64,000 nucleotides of DNA from Methanobacterium_C sp963845285 (GCA_963845285.1 CAWJRO010000005.1:114246-178245); one strand, 5' to 3'; shown: positions 38,375 through 48,054, counted from the first letter of the stretch. Notes: a model not told the origin generated them from the sequence alone. Numbers and translations: made by a program.

Positions 38375-39226
38375 TCAATAGGTGGGATCTTCATGCCCGC
38401 ATATCACTCTAACTTCAGGATACTCTTTTAAAAATTCTAAAATCTTATCAAGACTGTTCTGGGCTTTATCCACATCCCATGTGTAATCAGATGATGCCAC
38501 ACCCATTTCAAGTCCTTCTCTTATGAAACAGGCATCTGTTGTGAGAAAAATTGGCCCTTCAAGTCCGTTAACAACAAAGGACATATGCCCACGAGTGTGG
38601 CCCGATGTGGAAACAGCCCAAAACGATCCATCGCCCAACAGGTCTGCACTTGGCCCTAAAGGAGGTATCAGTTCTACAGTAGAAAAGTCAATTTCATGAA
38701 GCGTTTCTATCCCCTTCAAGTAATTCCCATAAAGGAAGGGTTTGTACTCATGATATTTTTCACCCTTTCCAACAACGTACTGAATGTCTTTCGGCAGTTC
38801 CCGAACCCCTGCCATGTGATCAGAGTGTAAATGGCTTAAAAAAACTCCTTTAAGTTTTAAATGTCTTTTTTGAAGTTGAAATGCAATGTTCTGATTTTTA
38901 TCTTGATGAAATTCATCTGCAAAAAACCTTGCAAGCAGTCCCCGTACATTTCCTCTCGGATCATTATAATAAGACGCATCAATACCGGTATCTACTAAAT
39001 AATCTCCAAACTTTTCATGATGAATAATATGGACCATTATAGGCACGTTAAGTGTTTCATCTTTTATATTTACTGCACGTGGATGCTGGGGGTTGATTGT
39101 TCCAACTTTCTGAATTTCAACCTCCCCGGTCTTAATGCTTTCAAGCGTTACAGGGCATGGATTTTGGAAGATTTCATTCCAAATTTTCATAGTACTTTCT
39201 TTAACTGGAAACGTGGTTTTTTTCAT
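38375..39226 (-). CDS. Metallo-beta-lactamase-fold hydrolase, AHL-lactonase-like
   Basis: The 283-aa enzyme has the dinuclear zinc motif SHLHSDHMAG (about residues 140-149), followed by GHTRGH, TDACF and a terminal CGHEDPTY His. The order and spacing resemble N-acyl homoserine lactonases of the AiiA/AttM branch. The true substrate may be another lactone or ester. It is a single gene, with no LuxI/LuxR-like genes nearby. Confidence 0.75.
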   Translation of the reverse strand: MKKTTFPVKESTMKIWNEIFQNPCPVTLESIKTGEVEIQKVGTINPQHPRAVNIKDETLNVPIMVHIIHHEKFGDYLVDTGIDASYYNDPRGNVRGLLARFFADEFHQDKNQNIAFQLQKRHLKLKGVFLSHLHSDHMAGVRELPKDIQYVVGKGEKYHEYKPFLYGNYLKGIETLHEIDFSTVELIPPLGPSADLLGDGSFWAVSTSGHTRGHMSFVVNGLEGPIFLTTDACFIREGLEMGVASSDYTWDVDKAQNSLDKILEFLKEYPEVRVICGHEDPTY

Positions 39227-39469
39227 ATTTTACAACTTTAAACACATTAATTGTCTGTATATATCTATTTCTTATAATATTTCCTAAATAAAACTTCCAC
39301 AAAAATCAGACTTAGAAGAACTTAAAAAAACTTTAAAAATGTTTTAAATTAAAATGCTTTAGAAGATCCAAATCTAAAAAAATATTAAAATTTATAAATG
39401 TTGGAATATTTACAAAAAAGATAGAAAAAATGATAAAAAGTTTAAAGGGAAGTAAAAACCCTCAAATTT

Positions 39470-41062
39470 TTAATTTGAACTAATTTTCTCGAAACAACTT
39501 TCCAGAACCTCATCTTCAACAGGTTTGGTTAAAAGACTCACAACGATTGTCACAACAAATGCAAGTGGCAGTGCAATTACAATTGGGTCAACAACAAGCC
39601 ATGGCATGATTGTTATGAGCACACTGCTGCCTGTGATCAATTTACAGAGCCCAATACCTGCGGCTTCCTTTTGGTGAACAAATAAAAGCCAGAAAAGGCT
39701 CATAAATGTTCCAGTCAAAAGTCCTGCTATTGCACCTTCTTTTGTTGCGCGTTTCCAGAAGAGTGCGCATACAAACATTGGTAGGAAAGCTGATGCACAA
39801 AGTCCAAAGAATATGGATGTTCCTTGGGCTACCACACTTCCAGGTAAGATGTATGCAATTACCACCGCAATTATAACTGAGATTAAGATTCCTATACGTG
39901 TTATGGAAACTGTTTTTCCAGATTTTTTGCCTCTGAGTGTTTCATATATATCATGACCTACAGCTGTTCCCTGGACATGAAACTGGGCACTTATTGTTGA
40001 CATGGCCGCTGCAAGCAGAGTGAGCATGAAAAGATATGAAAACCATTCGGGCATAGCCTTATTGATAAATAACGGTATTATGGAATCCACATTACCATTT
40101 ACAGCCTGCACAGCCAGTTGTCCAAAATGCTGGAAGAAGTAGACGTTTGATAATGCACCTACAACGTATGCTGTAAAGGTCATAACAAATATGAAAACCC
40201 CACCTATGAGCACGGCTCTGTTAAGTTCCCTGTCTGATTCAACTGTCATAAACCTTACTGCCAGCTGAGGCTGGGCTAGGGCACCTATTCCCACACCAAG
40301 TATTACGCTAGATACTAATGTCCACCACCATGCACTTCCCAGTACCGGGAAAGAGGTCCATCCTGTTCCTCCTTGAGCTACCACGCTCTGCGGAGTTAGG
40401 TAAGCCATGTTTGTCAGGGCTTGATGAGCTACACTTACACCTCCAAGTGTCCAGTAAATTGTACCGAGTAATATTAACATTCCCACGAACATTATAGTTC
40501 CCTGAAGGGCATCCGTATACATAACACCCTTTATACCGCCGAATATAACATATACTCCAATAATAGCAGCCATTATCAACAATGCAATATCAAAATTCAT
40601 TGCAAGCGTGGTTTCCATGAACCTCGCCGCACCTATAAGAACAACCGATGCATAGAGCGGCATGGCCCCAAATATTACAATTCCACTGAAGTACTGAATG
40701 AATTTGCTGTCAAATCTCTTGGATAAAAACTCGGGGAAAGTTAATGCACCCATTTTCTTCCCCATTCTTCTTGTACGTTTTCCAAAAATGATAAATGCTA
40801 TGAATATACCTACAATGATGTTTAAAAAAACAAGCCACAAAATTCCCATTCCAAATTGTCCTGCAACACCTCCAAAGCCCACAATTGCCGCCGTACTTAT
40901 AAACGTTGCTCCGTAGCTCAGGGCCATGATGTAAGGGTGGGTGTTCCTGCCTGCAACCATGTAATCCTCAGAACTGCTGGTTCGCTTCCAGGCAACATAT
41001 CCAACGTATCCCACCATAAGGAGGTATATCAGTACAACTACACTCAGTATCAAAATATTCAT
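39470..41062 (-). CDS. Sodium/solute symporter (SSS family)
   Basis: This 530-aa protein has about 13 membrane helices and the SSS core: an N-terminal SSEDYMVAGRNTHPYIMALSYGATFIST, then GVMYTDALQGTIMF and GIGALAQPQLAVRFMTV. Members import organic acids, amino acids or pantothenate with Na+. Homologues in methanogens usually have the small accessory gene just upstream; here none is found upstream of the start. The upstream region to paaK holds promoters only. Substrate is unknown; proximity to the aryl-CoA ligase allows aryl acetate as a hypothesis. Confidence 0.9.
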   Translation of the reverse strand: MNILILSVVVLIYLLMVGYVGYVAWKRTSSSEDYMVAGRNTHPYIMALSYGATFISTAAIVGFGGVAGQFGMGILWLVFLNIIVGIFIAFIIFGKRTRRMGKKMGALTFPEFLSKRFDSKFIQYFSGIVIFGAMPLYASVVLIGAARFMETTLAMNFDIALLIMAAIIGVYVIFGGIKGVMYTDALQGTIMFVGMLILLGTIYWTLGGVSVAHQALTNMAYLTPQSVVAQGGTGWTSFPVLGSAWWWTLVSSVILGVGIGALAQPQLAVRFMTVESDRELNRAVLIGGVFIFVMTFTAYVVGALSNVYFFQHFGQLAVQAVNGNVDSIIPLFINKAMPEWFSYLFMLTLLAAAMSTISAQFHVQGTAVGHDIYETLRGKKSGKTVSITRIGILISVIIAVVIAYILPGSVVAQGTSIFFGLCASAFLPMFVCALFWKRATKEGAIAGLLTGTFMSLFWLLFVHQKEAAGIGLCKLITGSSVLITIMPWLVVDPIVIALPLAFVVTIVVSLLTKPVEDEVLESCFEKISSN

Positions 41063-41626
41063 AATTTCCCTCCATTACGATTATCCTAATTTTTACGTTC
41101 TTTAATCGTTATCATTCAAATCTATTATAACCATCATTTCAATCTATGACTCCATCATAGCCCTCATTTTTATCATTAACTAAATTTAGAAGGTTCCTGC
41201 CAGAGTCCTTAAATCAGAATTTTAAATAAGGTAAACATGGATTCAAAAACAAGTGAATCTACAATGTTTTCTAACCTTTTATTAATTTTATCCATATATA
41301 AAATTGTTTTAATAATTTTCCTTCATTCAAATAGTGTTATTAACACACTTTTGGTATCCAGATATATTGTGTGGGAAATGGGTAAAATTAATAAGAAAAC
41401 AGGATGGATAAAAATCATATGGTAAGTTTTATAAATCATTCTTCCATAATTCAGAGATAACGAATCTCACAACCACAGAAATAACTTTAAATAAATGTTT
41501 TAAAGTCAAATCTTGAAATAGATTTCTTAACGGATTTTCGAACTTATAAAGGTTAAATAAGAGCAATTTTTACTTAATTTGACAGATAAATCAAGAATAG
41601 AATGATTAAATTTGACAGGGGATAAA
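41063..41626 (+). promoter_or_regulatory. Divergent promoter region of symporter and aryl-CoA ligase
   Basis: About 560 bases without a supported gene. CTTATAAAGG near 41543-41552 is a plausible TATA box for the ligase gene, giving a leader of roughly 50 bases. A 62-codon frame inside it is not convincing. Confidence 0.5.
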
Positions 41627-42925
41627 ATGATCTGGAATGAAGAAGTAGAATGTATGTCTGAAGATGATAAAAAAGATTTACAGCTTAAAAGATTGCAGAG
41701 TATTGTAAAAAAAGCCTACGAAAATGTACCTTACTACAAAAAACATTTTGATGATGCTGGAATTAAACCCGATGACATTAAAACCTTAAAAGACATAGAA
41801 AATATTCCATACACAACTAAAAATGATCTCAGAGAAGCTTATCCCTTTGGAATGTTTGCAGTTCCAAAAAAAGAGATAATTGAAGTACACACATCCTCAG
41901 GAACAACAGGAAAACCCACAGTATCAGGGTACACAAGAGGCGACCTTGAAATCTGGAGCGAATGCATGGCACGAGGTTTGACCATGGTAGGGGTTACAGA
42001 TGAAGATGTTATCCAGAACACACATGGATACGGATTGTTTACAGGCGGGTTCGGTGTGCATTACGGTGCCCAAAAAATTGGGGCAACTGTGATTCCAATC
42101 TCAACGGGCCAATCAAAGAGGCAAATGGAGATCATGCAGGACTTTGGTACAACTGTTCTGATTGTAACACCTTCCTACGGGCTTTATCTTGCAGAGGAAT
42201 TTGCAGATGATGAAATAAACATGGAAGAACTAAATTTAAAGGCCATAGGTTTTGGAGCTGAAGGTTGGACCCAGGAAATGCGTGAAAAGATAGAAGAAAA
42301 ATTCAAAGCACCAGCTTATAACATATATGGACTTACAGAAATAATGGGACCTGGAATAGGACTTGAATGTCAGGAACAGGACGGATTGCATATATTTGAG
42401 GATCATTTTTATCCAGAGATCATAGACCCTCAAACACTTCAAACCCTGCCAGACGGTGATAAAGGAGAGCTGGTTCTTACAACATTAACCCGTGAGGGTA
42501 TGCCACTTATACGTTTCCGTACAAAGGATATTACAACCCTCAGAAGAGGAAAGTGCAAGTGTGGAAGGACGCTTGTAAGGATGGACAGGATTACCGGACG
42601 TTCAGATGACATGTTGAAGATCAGGGGAGTTTCAATCTTCCCATCACAGATCGAGAAAGCCCTTTTAAAGATAGATGGACTGGAACCACACTACCAGATC
42701 ATAGTCACAAGGCCTGGACAGCTTGATGAATTGGAAATACAGGTTGAAGCTTCACCAGAACTCTTTTCAGATGAAGTCCGAGAACTTGTAGGTATAACCA
42801 AGAAAATTGAGGAACATGTCCACAGTGAAATTGGTTTAAGGGTTAATGTAACACTTGTAGAGCCAAGGACTCTTCCTAGAAGCGAAGGAAAAGCTATTAG
42901 AGTTATAGATAAAAGGGAATTATGA
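41627..42925 (+). CDS. paaK: Aryl (phenylacetate)-CoA ligase family protein
   Basis: This 432-aa AMP-forming ligase activates phenylacetate or indoleacetate to CoA thioesters. The P-loop-like motif is HTSSGTTGKPTVSG, the central acyl-AMP motif is YNIYGLTE, and the C-terminal RITGRSDDMLKIRGVSIFP block is the PaaK hallmark. Older annotations called such methanogen genes coenzyme F390 synthetase. AGGGGAT before the ATG at 41627 is preferred over a TTG five codons upstream. The ACT-domain gene follows by 145 bases. With IorAB it could convert aryl acetates to aryl pyruvates. Confidence 0.9.
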   Translation: MIWNEEVECMSEDDKKDLQLKRLQSIVKKAYENVPYYKKHFDDAGIKPDDIKTLKDIENIPYTTKNDLREAYPFGMFAVPKKEIIEVHTSSGTTGKPTVSGYTRGDLEIWSECMARGLTMVGVTDEDVIQNTHGYGLFTGGFGVHYGAQKIGATVIPISTGQSKRQMEIMQDFGTTVLIVTPSYGLYLAEEFADDEINMEELNLKAIGFGAEGWTQEMREKIEEKFKAPAYNIYGLTEIMGPGIGLECQEQDGLHIFEDHFYPEIIDPQTLQTLPDGDKGELVLTTLTREGMPLIRFRTKDITTLRRGKCKCGRTLVRMDRITGRSDDMLKIRGVSIFPSQIEKALLKIDGLEPHYQIIVTRPGQLDELEIQVEASPELFSDEVRELVGITKKIEEHVHSEIGLRVNVTLVEPRTLPRSEGKAIRVIDKREL

Positions 42926-43070
42926 TAAAGAGATTATAATGTCTTATAGTTTAGGGATAAAAACTCAAATAGAGACAATTTAATTCTTTTGAATACATTT
43001 TAGGTTGCAAGGTGCATCTTAGGTTAGAAGGTACATAGTAAGTTACACAAAAACAGGAAGGAATAATAAA

Positions 43071-43499
43071 ATGATAAAACAGTTGTCAATATTTTTGGAA
43101 AACAAAAAAGGTAGAATGTGGAAAGCACTTGACGTTCTTGAAGAAGCAGGAATCAACATAAGAGCACTCTCACTTGCAGATACATCTGATTTTGGGATTT
43201 TAAGGCTGGTTGTGCCAAAACCTGATGAAGCCCAGGAAGTACTTGAAAAAAAGGGATTTCTCGTTAAAATAGGAGAAGTTATAGCTGTTGGAATCACGGA
43301 CAAACCCGGAGGACTCAATAAAATTCTCAAGATCCTCAATAGATCAGATATAAACCTGGAATATCTCTACGCATTCGTTGAGCAGAATAAAAGCAGAGCA
43401 ATTGTTATTTTACATCCTGAAAATATTGATGCAGGACTTGAAGCACTGCAAAATAGTGATGCAGATGTTTTAACAGACAAAGAGGTTTACGGCATCTAA
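43071..43499 (+). CDS. ACT-domain protein (tandem ACT)
   Basis: The 142-aa protein contains two ACT domains: LSIFLENKKGRMWKALDVLEEAGINI and VGITDKPGGLNKILKILNRSDINLEY. Such proteins bind amino acids and accompany aryl-CoA ligase and IorAB genes in many anaerobes. It likely senses an aromatic amino acid. AGGAAGGAATAATAAA upstream supports the start. A decayed paralogue lies at 44721-45209. Confidence 0.88.
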   Translation: MIKQLSIFLENKKGRMWKALDVLEEAGINIRALSLADTSDFGILRLVVPKPDEAQEVLEKKGFLVKIGEVIAVGITDKPGGLNKILKILNRSDINLEYLYAFVEQNKSRAIVILHPENIDAGLEALQNSDADVLTDKEVYGI

Positions 43500-43609
43500 A
43501 TTTTCTTTATTTTAATATTGAAAATTTTTAAACTGTAACTTATGACTAAAACAGTCAAAGATTCTGAACTTCGGGTAAAATTGAAAAAAAGTTTTCAAAA
43601 AAGGATGAC

Positions 43610-43996
43610 TTAAACATAGATTAAGAGCAAACCTCCTATCATAATAGCAATCAGAAGCCAACTACATAAACCAATTATCAGGATTAAAAAGAATTTATCC
43701 CTAAAAGAAGATATAACAGCCGCTTTTTGAAATATAGTATTATCTGTATAAGCAGTTGTATAAATTATTGGTAAATTATGGTGTTTAATCATTGCATTTG
43801 CGGTTTCTATACCATCCATATCGCCCTTTAGGTCTAATCCCATCAAAACAATGTCTGGTAAATTTTTATCCACTTTTTTAATGGCTTCCTCTCCAGAAGG
43901 TGTTATATCTGTTATCATATATCCTAATTTTTCTAGTTTACTCTTTAATCTCATTGCAAAGATTTTTTCATTTTCAACTATCATGATTTTTGACAT
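43610..43996 (-). CDS. Degenerate response-regulator receiver fused to a membrane tail
   Basis: The first 95 residues match a receiver domain very like that of the intact regulator at 49696. The phosphoacceptor Asp is Gly (IVLMGLDLKGDMDGIE, residue 53), one acidic-pocket residue is Asn (VENE), and the conserved Lys is missing. After QKAAV the normal TRPYGYLLKP segment is replaced by a hydrophobic tail, FFLILIIGLCSWLLIAIMIGGLLLI. It cannot be phosphorylated normally. It may be a fusion pseudogene or a membrane-held decoy; the frame itself is intact. Confidence 0.65.
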   Translation of the reverse strand: MSKIMIVENEKIFAMRLKSKLEKLGYMITDITPSGEEAIKKVDKNLPDIVLMGLDLKGDMDGIETANAMIKHHNLPIIYTTAYTDNTIFQKAAVISSFRDKFFLILIIGLCSWLLIAIMIGGLLLIYV

Positions 43997-44147
43997 TTTA
44001 TAACCTTTTCATTTACTGATCTTTTCGCATGAAAAAAGTTTGTTTAACCCATAAAATGGCTTATTCCTCTTCACCCATAGATTTATACGAAATAGTACTG
44101 TTTAAATTAACATCTCACATATGAAGAAAAATTAAAAAAAATAGTCT

Positions 44148-44552
44148 TTAATTAATTCGTATTAAATAACTATCCACTACCGTGAAACAATTTTCCCATG
44201 GCCGATTTGAAATTATCAATATACGTGTGTCTCCGGGTTTTATAGCTTTAAACGAAAACGTTTGGTTCACGGGAGTTCCACAACCTGAGTTATTAAGCTG
44301 TGTATAAGTTGTTCCAACCTGAGTTAAATATGAATCATCAAAGCTTGGATACAACCGGTAACCGGTACTCGCACTATTAGTTTCTTTTGTTATATTGAAT
44401 GTTTCATTCACATTCACTGTAATAATATGCCCAGGAGCTACATTAATATCCTGCATATTTGGTTGTGTTGCAAATGCTCCTGAAACCATACTTAATGGAG
44501 ATAACGCTACCATAAGCATTAATACGACTTTTATATATTTCATTTTTTTCAC
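44148..44552 (-). CDS. Secreted chagasin-like (I42) cysteine protease inhibitor
   Basis: The 134-aa protein has a signal peptide (VVLMLMVALSPLSMVSGAFA) and then one immunoglobulin-like inhibitor domain. Three inhibitory loops are visible: NSASTGYRL (for the canonical NPTTGY), NNSGCGTP in the second loop position, and SNRPWE. It would block papain-like proteases outside the cell. Methanogens of this group encode surface transglutaminase/papain-fold enzymes that could be the target. No protease gene is adjacent. Confidence 0.8.
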   Translation of the reverse strand: MKKMKYIKVVLMLMVALSPLSMVSGAFATQPNMQDINVAPGHIITVNVNETFNITKETNSASTGYRLYPSFDDSYLTQVGTTYTQLNNSGCGTPVNQTFSFKAIKPGDTRILIISNRPWENCFTVVDSYLIRIN

Positions 44553-44720
44553 CTTCCATCAAATTATTCATATCAAATTATTTTCACTCATTTGACACAT
44601 GTATAAAGTAACATGTTAAAGTTTTGATATATAAAAATATTTATTAAATTATTATATAAAATTATTAATTTCAAGCAAAATATTTTTCCTAACCGATTTT
44701 GGAACGTCAAGGTTAGATAA

Positions 44721-45209
44721 GGTAAAATGTGGAAGGCACTGAATATCCTTGAAAAACAGGAAAATCAATATGACACTCTCAGTTGTAGACACACCAGAAT
44801 TTGGAATTTGAAGGAAAATAATCCTTGAACCAAAGTTAGCACGTGAAGTAATTTAATAAAATGATTTTTTTGTAAAAATAGGTGAGTTAAAACTGTGAGA
44901 ATACCAAACCAGCCCAAATACCTCAACAAGATCATCAAATACTGGATCAATTCAGCATAAATTTGTATTATCTTTATGCATTCATTGAGAGGCTGCCCCA
45001 TAATCCAAAATCTACAAAAAAATAAGGATAAACAACGCTTTAAATTCAAAATAAGCAAAATTATATATGTTACGAATAATTATGGGTCATCCTCTTGAAC
45101 AAAAAAACAGTCAATATTTGTTTTACCCAAAAAAGATATTGATGCTAAAATCAAGCATTGAAAGCAGGCTGTGTAACGGTTATGATACCTGAAGAAGTTT
45201 ACACTTTGA
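44721..45209 (+). pseudogene. ACT-domain pseudogene interrupted by a MITE
   Basis: Three-frame reading recovers GKMWKALNILEK, VVDTPEFGI, FFVKIGEL, NQPKYLNKIIKYW and LYAFIE, in the same order as the intact ACT protein at 43071. Stops and frameshifts lie between them. A MITE at 44989-45094 interrupts the LYAFVEQN position, and EQKNSQ plus a terminal EEVY continue after it. The gene is a dead duplicate. Confidence 0.8.
44989..45094 (+). mobile_element. 107-bp MITE, family 1, copy D
   Basis: Ends GAGGCTGCCCCATAAT and complement of GAGGATGACCCATAAT; interior almost identical to copy A. TTGA flanks both ends (44985-44988 and 45095-45098). It sits inside the ACT pseudogene. Confidence 0.87.
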
Positions 45210-45306
45210 TCTTAATTTTTTAGTCCGATTCTTTAATACTTTTATAAATAGGGCAAGTTTTTATGATTTAAAAAAATGGATTAAATTTTGCTTTTTATTT
45301 ATTCTA

Positions 45307-45413
45307 GAGGTTGTCTCATAGTTCAAAATTTGAAAAAAAATAAGAGTAAATAGAACTTTAAATTCAAAAATAATGAAAATTATATAAGTAACAAATAATC
45401 ATGAAACAGCTTC
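45307..45413 (+). mobile_element. 107-bp MITE, family 1, copy E
   Basis: Ends GAGGTTGTCTCATAGTTC and complement of GAAGCTGTTTCATGAT; second subtype, more worn at the right end. TTCTA flanks both sides (45302-45306 and 45414-45418). It lies just past the 3' end of the ABC exporter gene. Confidence 0.85.
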
Positions 45414-45427
45414 TTCTAAACTTTTAT

Positions 45428-47062
45428 TTATTCTAAATATATGACGTTACTATCTTTATTTATTTCACTGGAGTTATGTGTTACAACAATAATGGTTTTA
45501 TCATTCTTTAAGTTATCAATGACTCCTAAGATGGCTTCTCTTGAATCTACATCTATTGATTTGGTTACTTCATCCAAAAGAAGGATTTGTGGATCTTTTA
45601 AAACAGCCCTTGCAAGTGCAATTTTTTGTTTTTCACCGCTTGATAACGTAACTCCATCTTCACCCACTTGTGTTTCATATTTTTTAGGTGTGCTCTCTAT
45701 GAATTCATGTACTTTAACGAGTTTTGCAGCCTGGATAACCTCCTTTTCAGATGCTTCAAGGTTACCAATTCTAATATTTTCATATATGGAACCATCAAAC
45801 AAATATGGATCTGAAAATATCATGGCGATATTGTGGAGTAGAGATTCTTTTTTAATTTCAAGGATGTTTTGTTCATCAATTTTAATAATTCCTTTATCCA
45901 CTGGATAAATTGAACATATTAAATTAAGAATGGTACTTTTTCCTGCACCGTTTTCACCAACTATATAATTCAAACCCCTTTTAAATGTAGCATTGAAATT
46001 TTTCAGGATGTATCGATTATTGTAGGAAAACCATACATTTTCCAGTATTATTTCCCCATTTTTAATTATAATTTTTTTGTTTCCATTATTTTCTGGTTCC
46101 ATATCAAAGAGTTCTTTTACCCTATCAAATGCAGGCATTGCACTTTTGTAAGAGGTCCATAAAGTGGATAATTGAGAAATTGGGGAGAAAAAAATAGATA
46201 CGTATGAAATAAAAGCTGTGAAAGTTCCAAGACTAAGGGATCCATCCACTACCATGTACCCCCCGAAAGTAATGAGTAAAACTGTTGGCACTCCAAAAAT
46301 CAAAGAACTGAAAGAGGAGTTTAAAGAAGAGGTCTTAGTATAATCTACAGAAATATTGTAATAATCATCCATCTGGTCTTTAAACCTGTTTTGAGACCAT
46401 AGTTCTAGATTAAAAACTTTGATCAATGGGATTATTGAAAGGTTTTCCTTTAAAAATGAGTATATTGAAGCATTGCTATTTAAAAATGCTTTTTGGATTG
46501 TTTCCATCCTTTTTCCAAAAATGGATGCAGAAATTATGAATAAAAAGATAGGGCTCATGATTATCAAAGTCAATTCAAAGTTAAGAGACATCATGATAAC
46601 AAAAGGGACAATAATGCTAGTTATACTCATAAAAAACTGAGGAAGAATACGAACTGGAATATTTATGGCAATCTGGGTGTTGCCCATAATTCGAGTCAGT
46701 AAATCCCCTACTTTTATGCTCTGGGTACTTTTAAGAGAAGCTAATTGAATGACATTAAATACACTTTCTGATACTTCTTTTAATAAGGTTAGTTGTAATT
46801 TTCCAGTTATAAAACTGTTAAAATAACTTGAGATTGATGATACAATGTACATCCCAATGATTCCAATAATGATGTACATGAATAAATTAAGTTTCCGGCC
46901 TACAAAAACATCATCAACAAGGGATTTTATTAATAAGGGACTTATAAATGAGAATAAGAGGGTAAAAAAGCTCAAACCCAATATAATTATCAAAGTCATC
47001 AAATGCTTTTTTATGAATTTATTGAAGAAAAATTTGAAGCTTTCCTTTACCATAGTCGTCAC
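45428..47062 (-). CDS. ABC exporter, fused permease-ATPase half-transporter
   Basis: This 544-aa protein has six membrane helices (about 15-310) and an ATPase domain (about 325-544). Walker A is VGENGAGKST, the signature is VTLSSGEKQKIALARA and Walker B is ILLLDEV. It would act as a homodimer exporting a peptide, lipid or drug. There is no C39 peptidase domain. A 55-aa Cys-rich gene lies 212 bases upstream on the same strand, which raises the possibility of a peptide substrate. Confidence 0.9.
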   Translation of the reverse strand: MTTMVKESFKFFFNKFIKKHLMTLIIILGLSFFTLLFSFISPLLIKSLVDDVFVGRKLNLFMYIIIGIIGMYIVSSISSYFNSFITGKLQLTLLKEVSESVFNVIQLASLKSTQSIKVGDLLTRIMGNTQIAINIPVRILPQFFMSITSIIVPFVIMMSLNFELTLIIMSPIFLFIISASIFGKRMETIQKAFLNSNASIYSFLKENLSIIPLIKVFNLELWSQNRFKDQMDDYYNISVDYTKTSSLNSSFSSLIFGVPTVLLITFGGYMVVDGSLSLGTFTAFISYVSIFFSPISQLSTLWTSYKSAMPAFDRVKELFDMEPENNGNKKIIIKNGEIILENVWFSYNNRYILKNFNATFKRGLNYIVGENGAGKSTILNLICSIYPVDKGIIKIDEQNILEIKKESLLHNIAMIFSDPYLFDGSIYENIRIGNLEASEKEVIQAAKLVKVHEFIESTPKKYETQVGEDGVTLSSGEKQKIALARAVLKDPQILLLDEVTKSIDVDSREAILGVIDNLKNDKTIIVVTHNSSEINKDSNVIYLE

Positions 47063-47143
47063 TTAATAGCTTTTAAAGGGATGTAACTATTTAAACATAT
47101 TCATTTAAACTTCAAAAGTTTAATTAAAAAAATTAGGGTCTTT

Positions 47144-47185
47144 ACTTTGAAATTTAAAGTAGTTTTTTTATTTTCATACTACTTT
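47144..47185 (-). promoter_or_regulatory. Overlapping inverted repeats upstream of the ABC exporter
   Basis: ACTTTGAAATTTAAAGT (47144-47160) is a near-perfect palindrome. AAAGTAGT (47156-47163) pairs perfectly with ACTACTTT (47178-47185). The two structures overlap and lie between the peptide gene and the exporter gene, so they could be an operator or a read-through control hairpin. Confidence 0.4.
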
Positions 47186-47274
47186 GACTGTATAACTGCT
47201 TTTTTTATTAAAAGATTTTTTAAAGATAGTTATTTGAACTATTCTAAAAATTAAAAAAAATGGTATAAAATTTA

Positions 47275-47442
47275 TCAGCCTTTAACAGGGCACGAAAATC
47301 TACCATAAAACGGACAATCTGGGCTGTCACACAATACAGATCCCACTGTTACAGCTTCACCTTGTGCCAACATTTTACATCCAGCAGGTATACTCCCACT
47401 TTTAACATCCATAGATTTCCCAATTCCAAGTATATCATCCAT
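47275..47442 (-). CDS. 55-aa Cys-rich peptide upstream of an ABC exporter
   Basis: A short frame encodes 55 residues with four cysteines (22, 38, 43, 51). The C-terminal part is CDSPDCPFYGRFSCPVKG and the N-terminal part is MDDILGIGKSMDVKSG. GAGGTG six bases before the ATG is an excellent ribosome-binding site. No signal peptide or double-Gly leader is obvious. It may be a metal-binding protein, or a precursor peptide for the exporter downstream. No modifying enzyme gene is adjacent. The family was not recognised. Confidence 0.65.
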   Translation of the reverse strand: MDDILGIGKSMDVKSGSIPAGCKMLAQGEAVTVGSVLCDSPDCPFYGRFSCPVKG

Positions 47443-47558
47443 TTTTAACACCTCTTAATTTTTAACAAACCTAACAACTAATTATACTATAGAAACCTTT
47501 ATATATATAAACTTTTACTTTAACATGTAAAGATTAAAATAAAAAAGGAAGCATTTTA

Positions 47559-47789
47559 AAGTCAAATTACGCATTAAATGGAGGTGCAATTTTCACCAAA
47601 GGAAACTATCTACTGGCAGATAATAATAAATTTGTATCTAACAGTGCATCGGAAATAGGGGAGGTTATGTGCAAAACCACAGGTGAAGCTTTATGCAACA
47701 ACTTATTCAAAGAGAACACTCCTGATGATGTTAAGATCATTGAAAAATTAAGTTTCCTTTTTAATTTCAGTTTCCTTTTTAAGCCTTAA
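47559..47789 (+). pseudogene. Fragment of an adhesin-like beta-helix protein
   Basis: The frame reads KSNYALNGGAIFTKGN and KFVSNSASEIGEVMCK, then LFKP and stop. NGGAI.. and F.sNsA are the repeat signatures of Chlamydial-Pmp-like, parallel beta-helix adhesins that are abundant in Methanobacteriales. There is no start codon with signal peptide. Only this stub remains, in the gap 47443-48054. Confidence 0.65.
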
Positions 47790-48054
47790 AATAAACACAT
47801 AATACCTCTTTATAAAGGTTTATTGAATTTCACTCAACACAAAATAACAATATTTATATATTAAAACTTTTACATTATACTTGTTGATGGGTTTATGGGA
47901 GGGATGAATAACGCTCCACTTATAAATTAAATGGTTTAAAAAAGCTCCATATTTTCTTTTATTAAAATTTTTATTCCCCAAATTCCTCCCATAAATTCCT
48001 TCAATAATTAATTTTAAGGACATAAATGGATATTATGGGTAGAGTGGGAGTAAT

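Noticed and set aside
41237..41425. Open frame of 62 codons upstream of paaK
   Set aside because: Hydrophobic but without family pattern, weak start context, and located where divergent promoters are expected.
47275..47442. Classical double-glycine bacteriocin precursor
   Set aside because: There is no GG leader motif, the exporter lacks a C39 peptidase and there are no modification or immunity genes nearby; kept only as a candidate peptide.
47820..48023. Minus-strand frame of 67 codons
   Set aside because: No ribosome-binding site and a composition typical of AT-rich intergenic DNA; it overlaps the APC permease promoter region.
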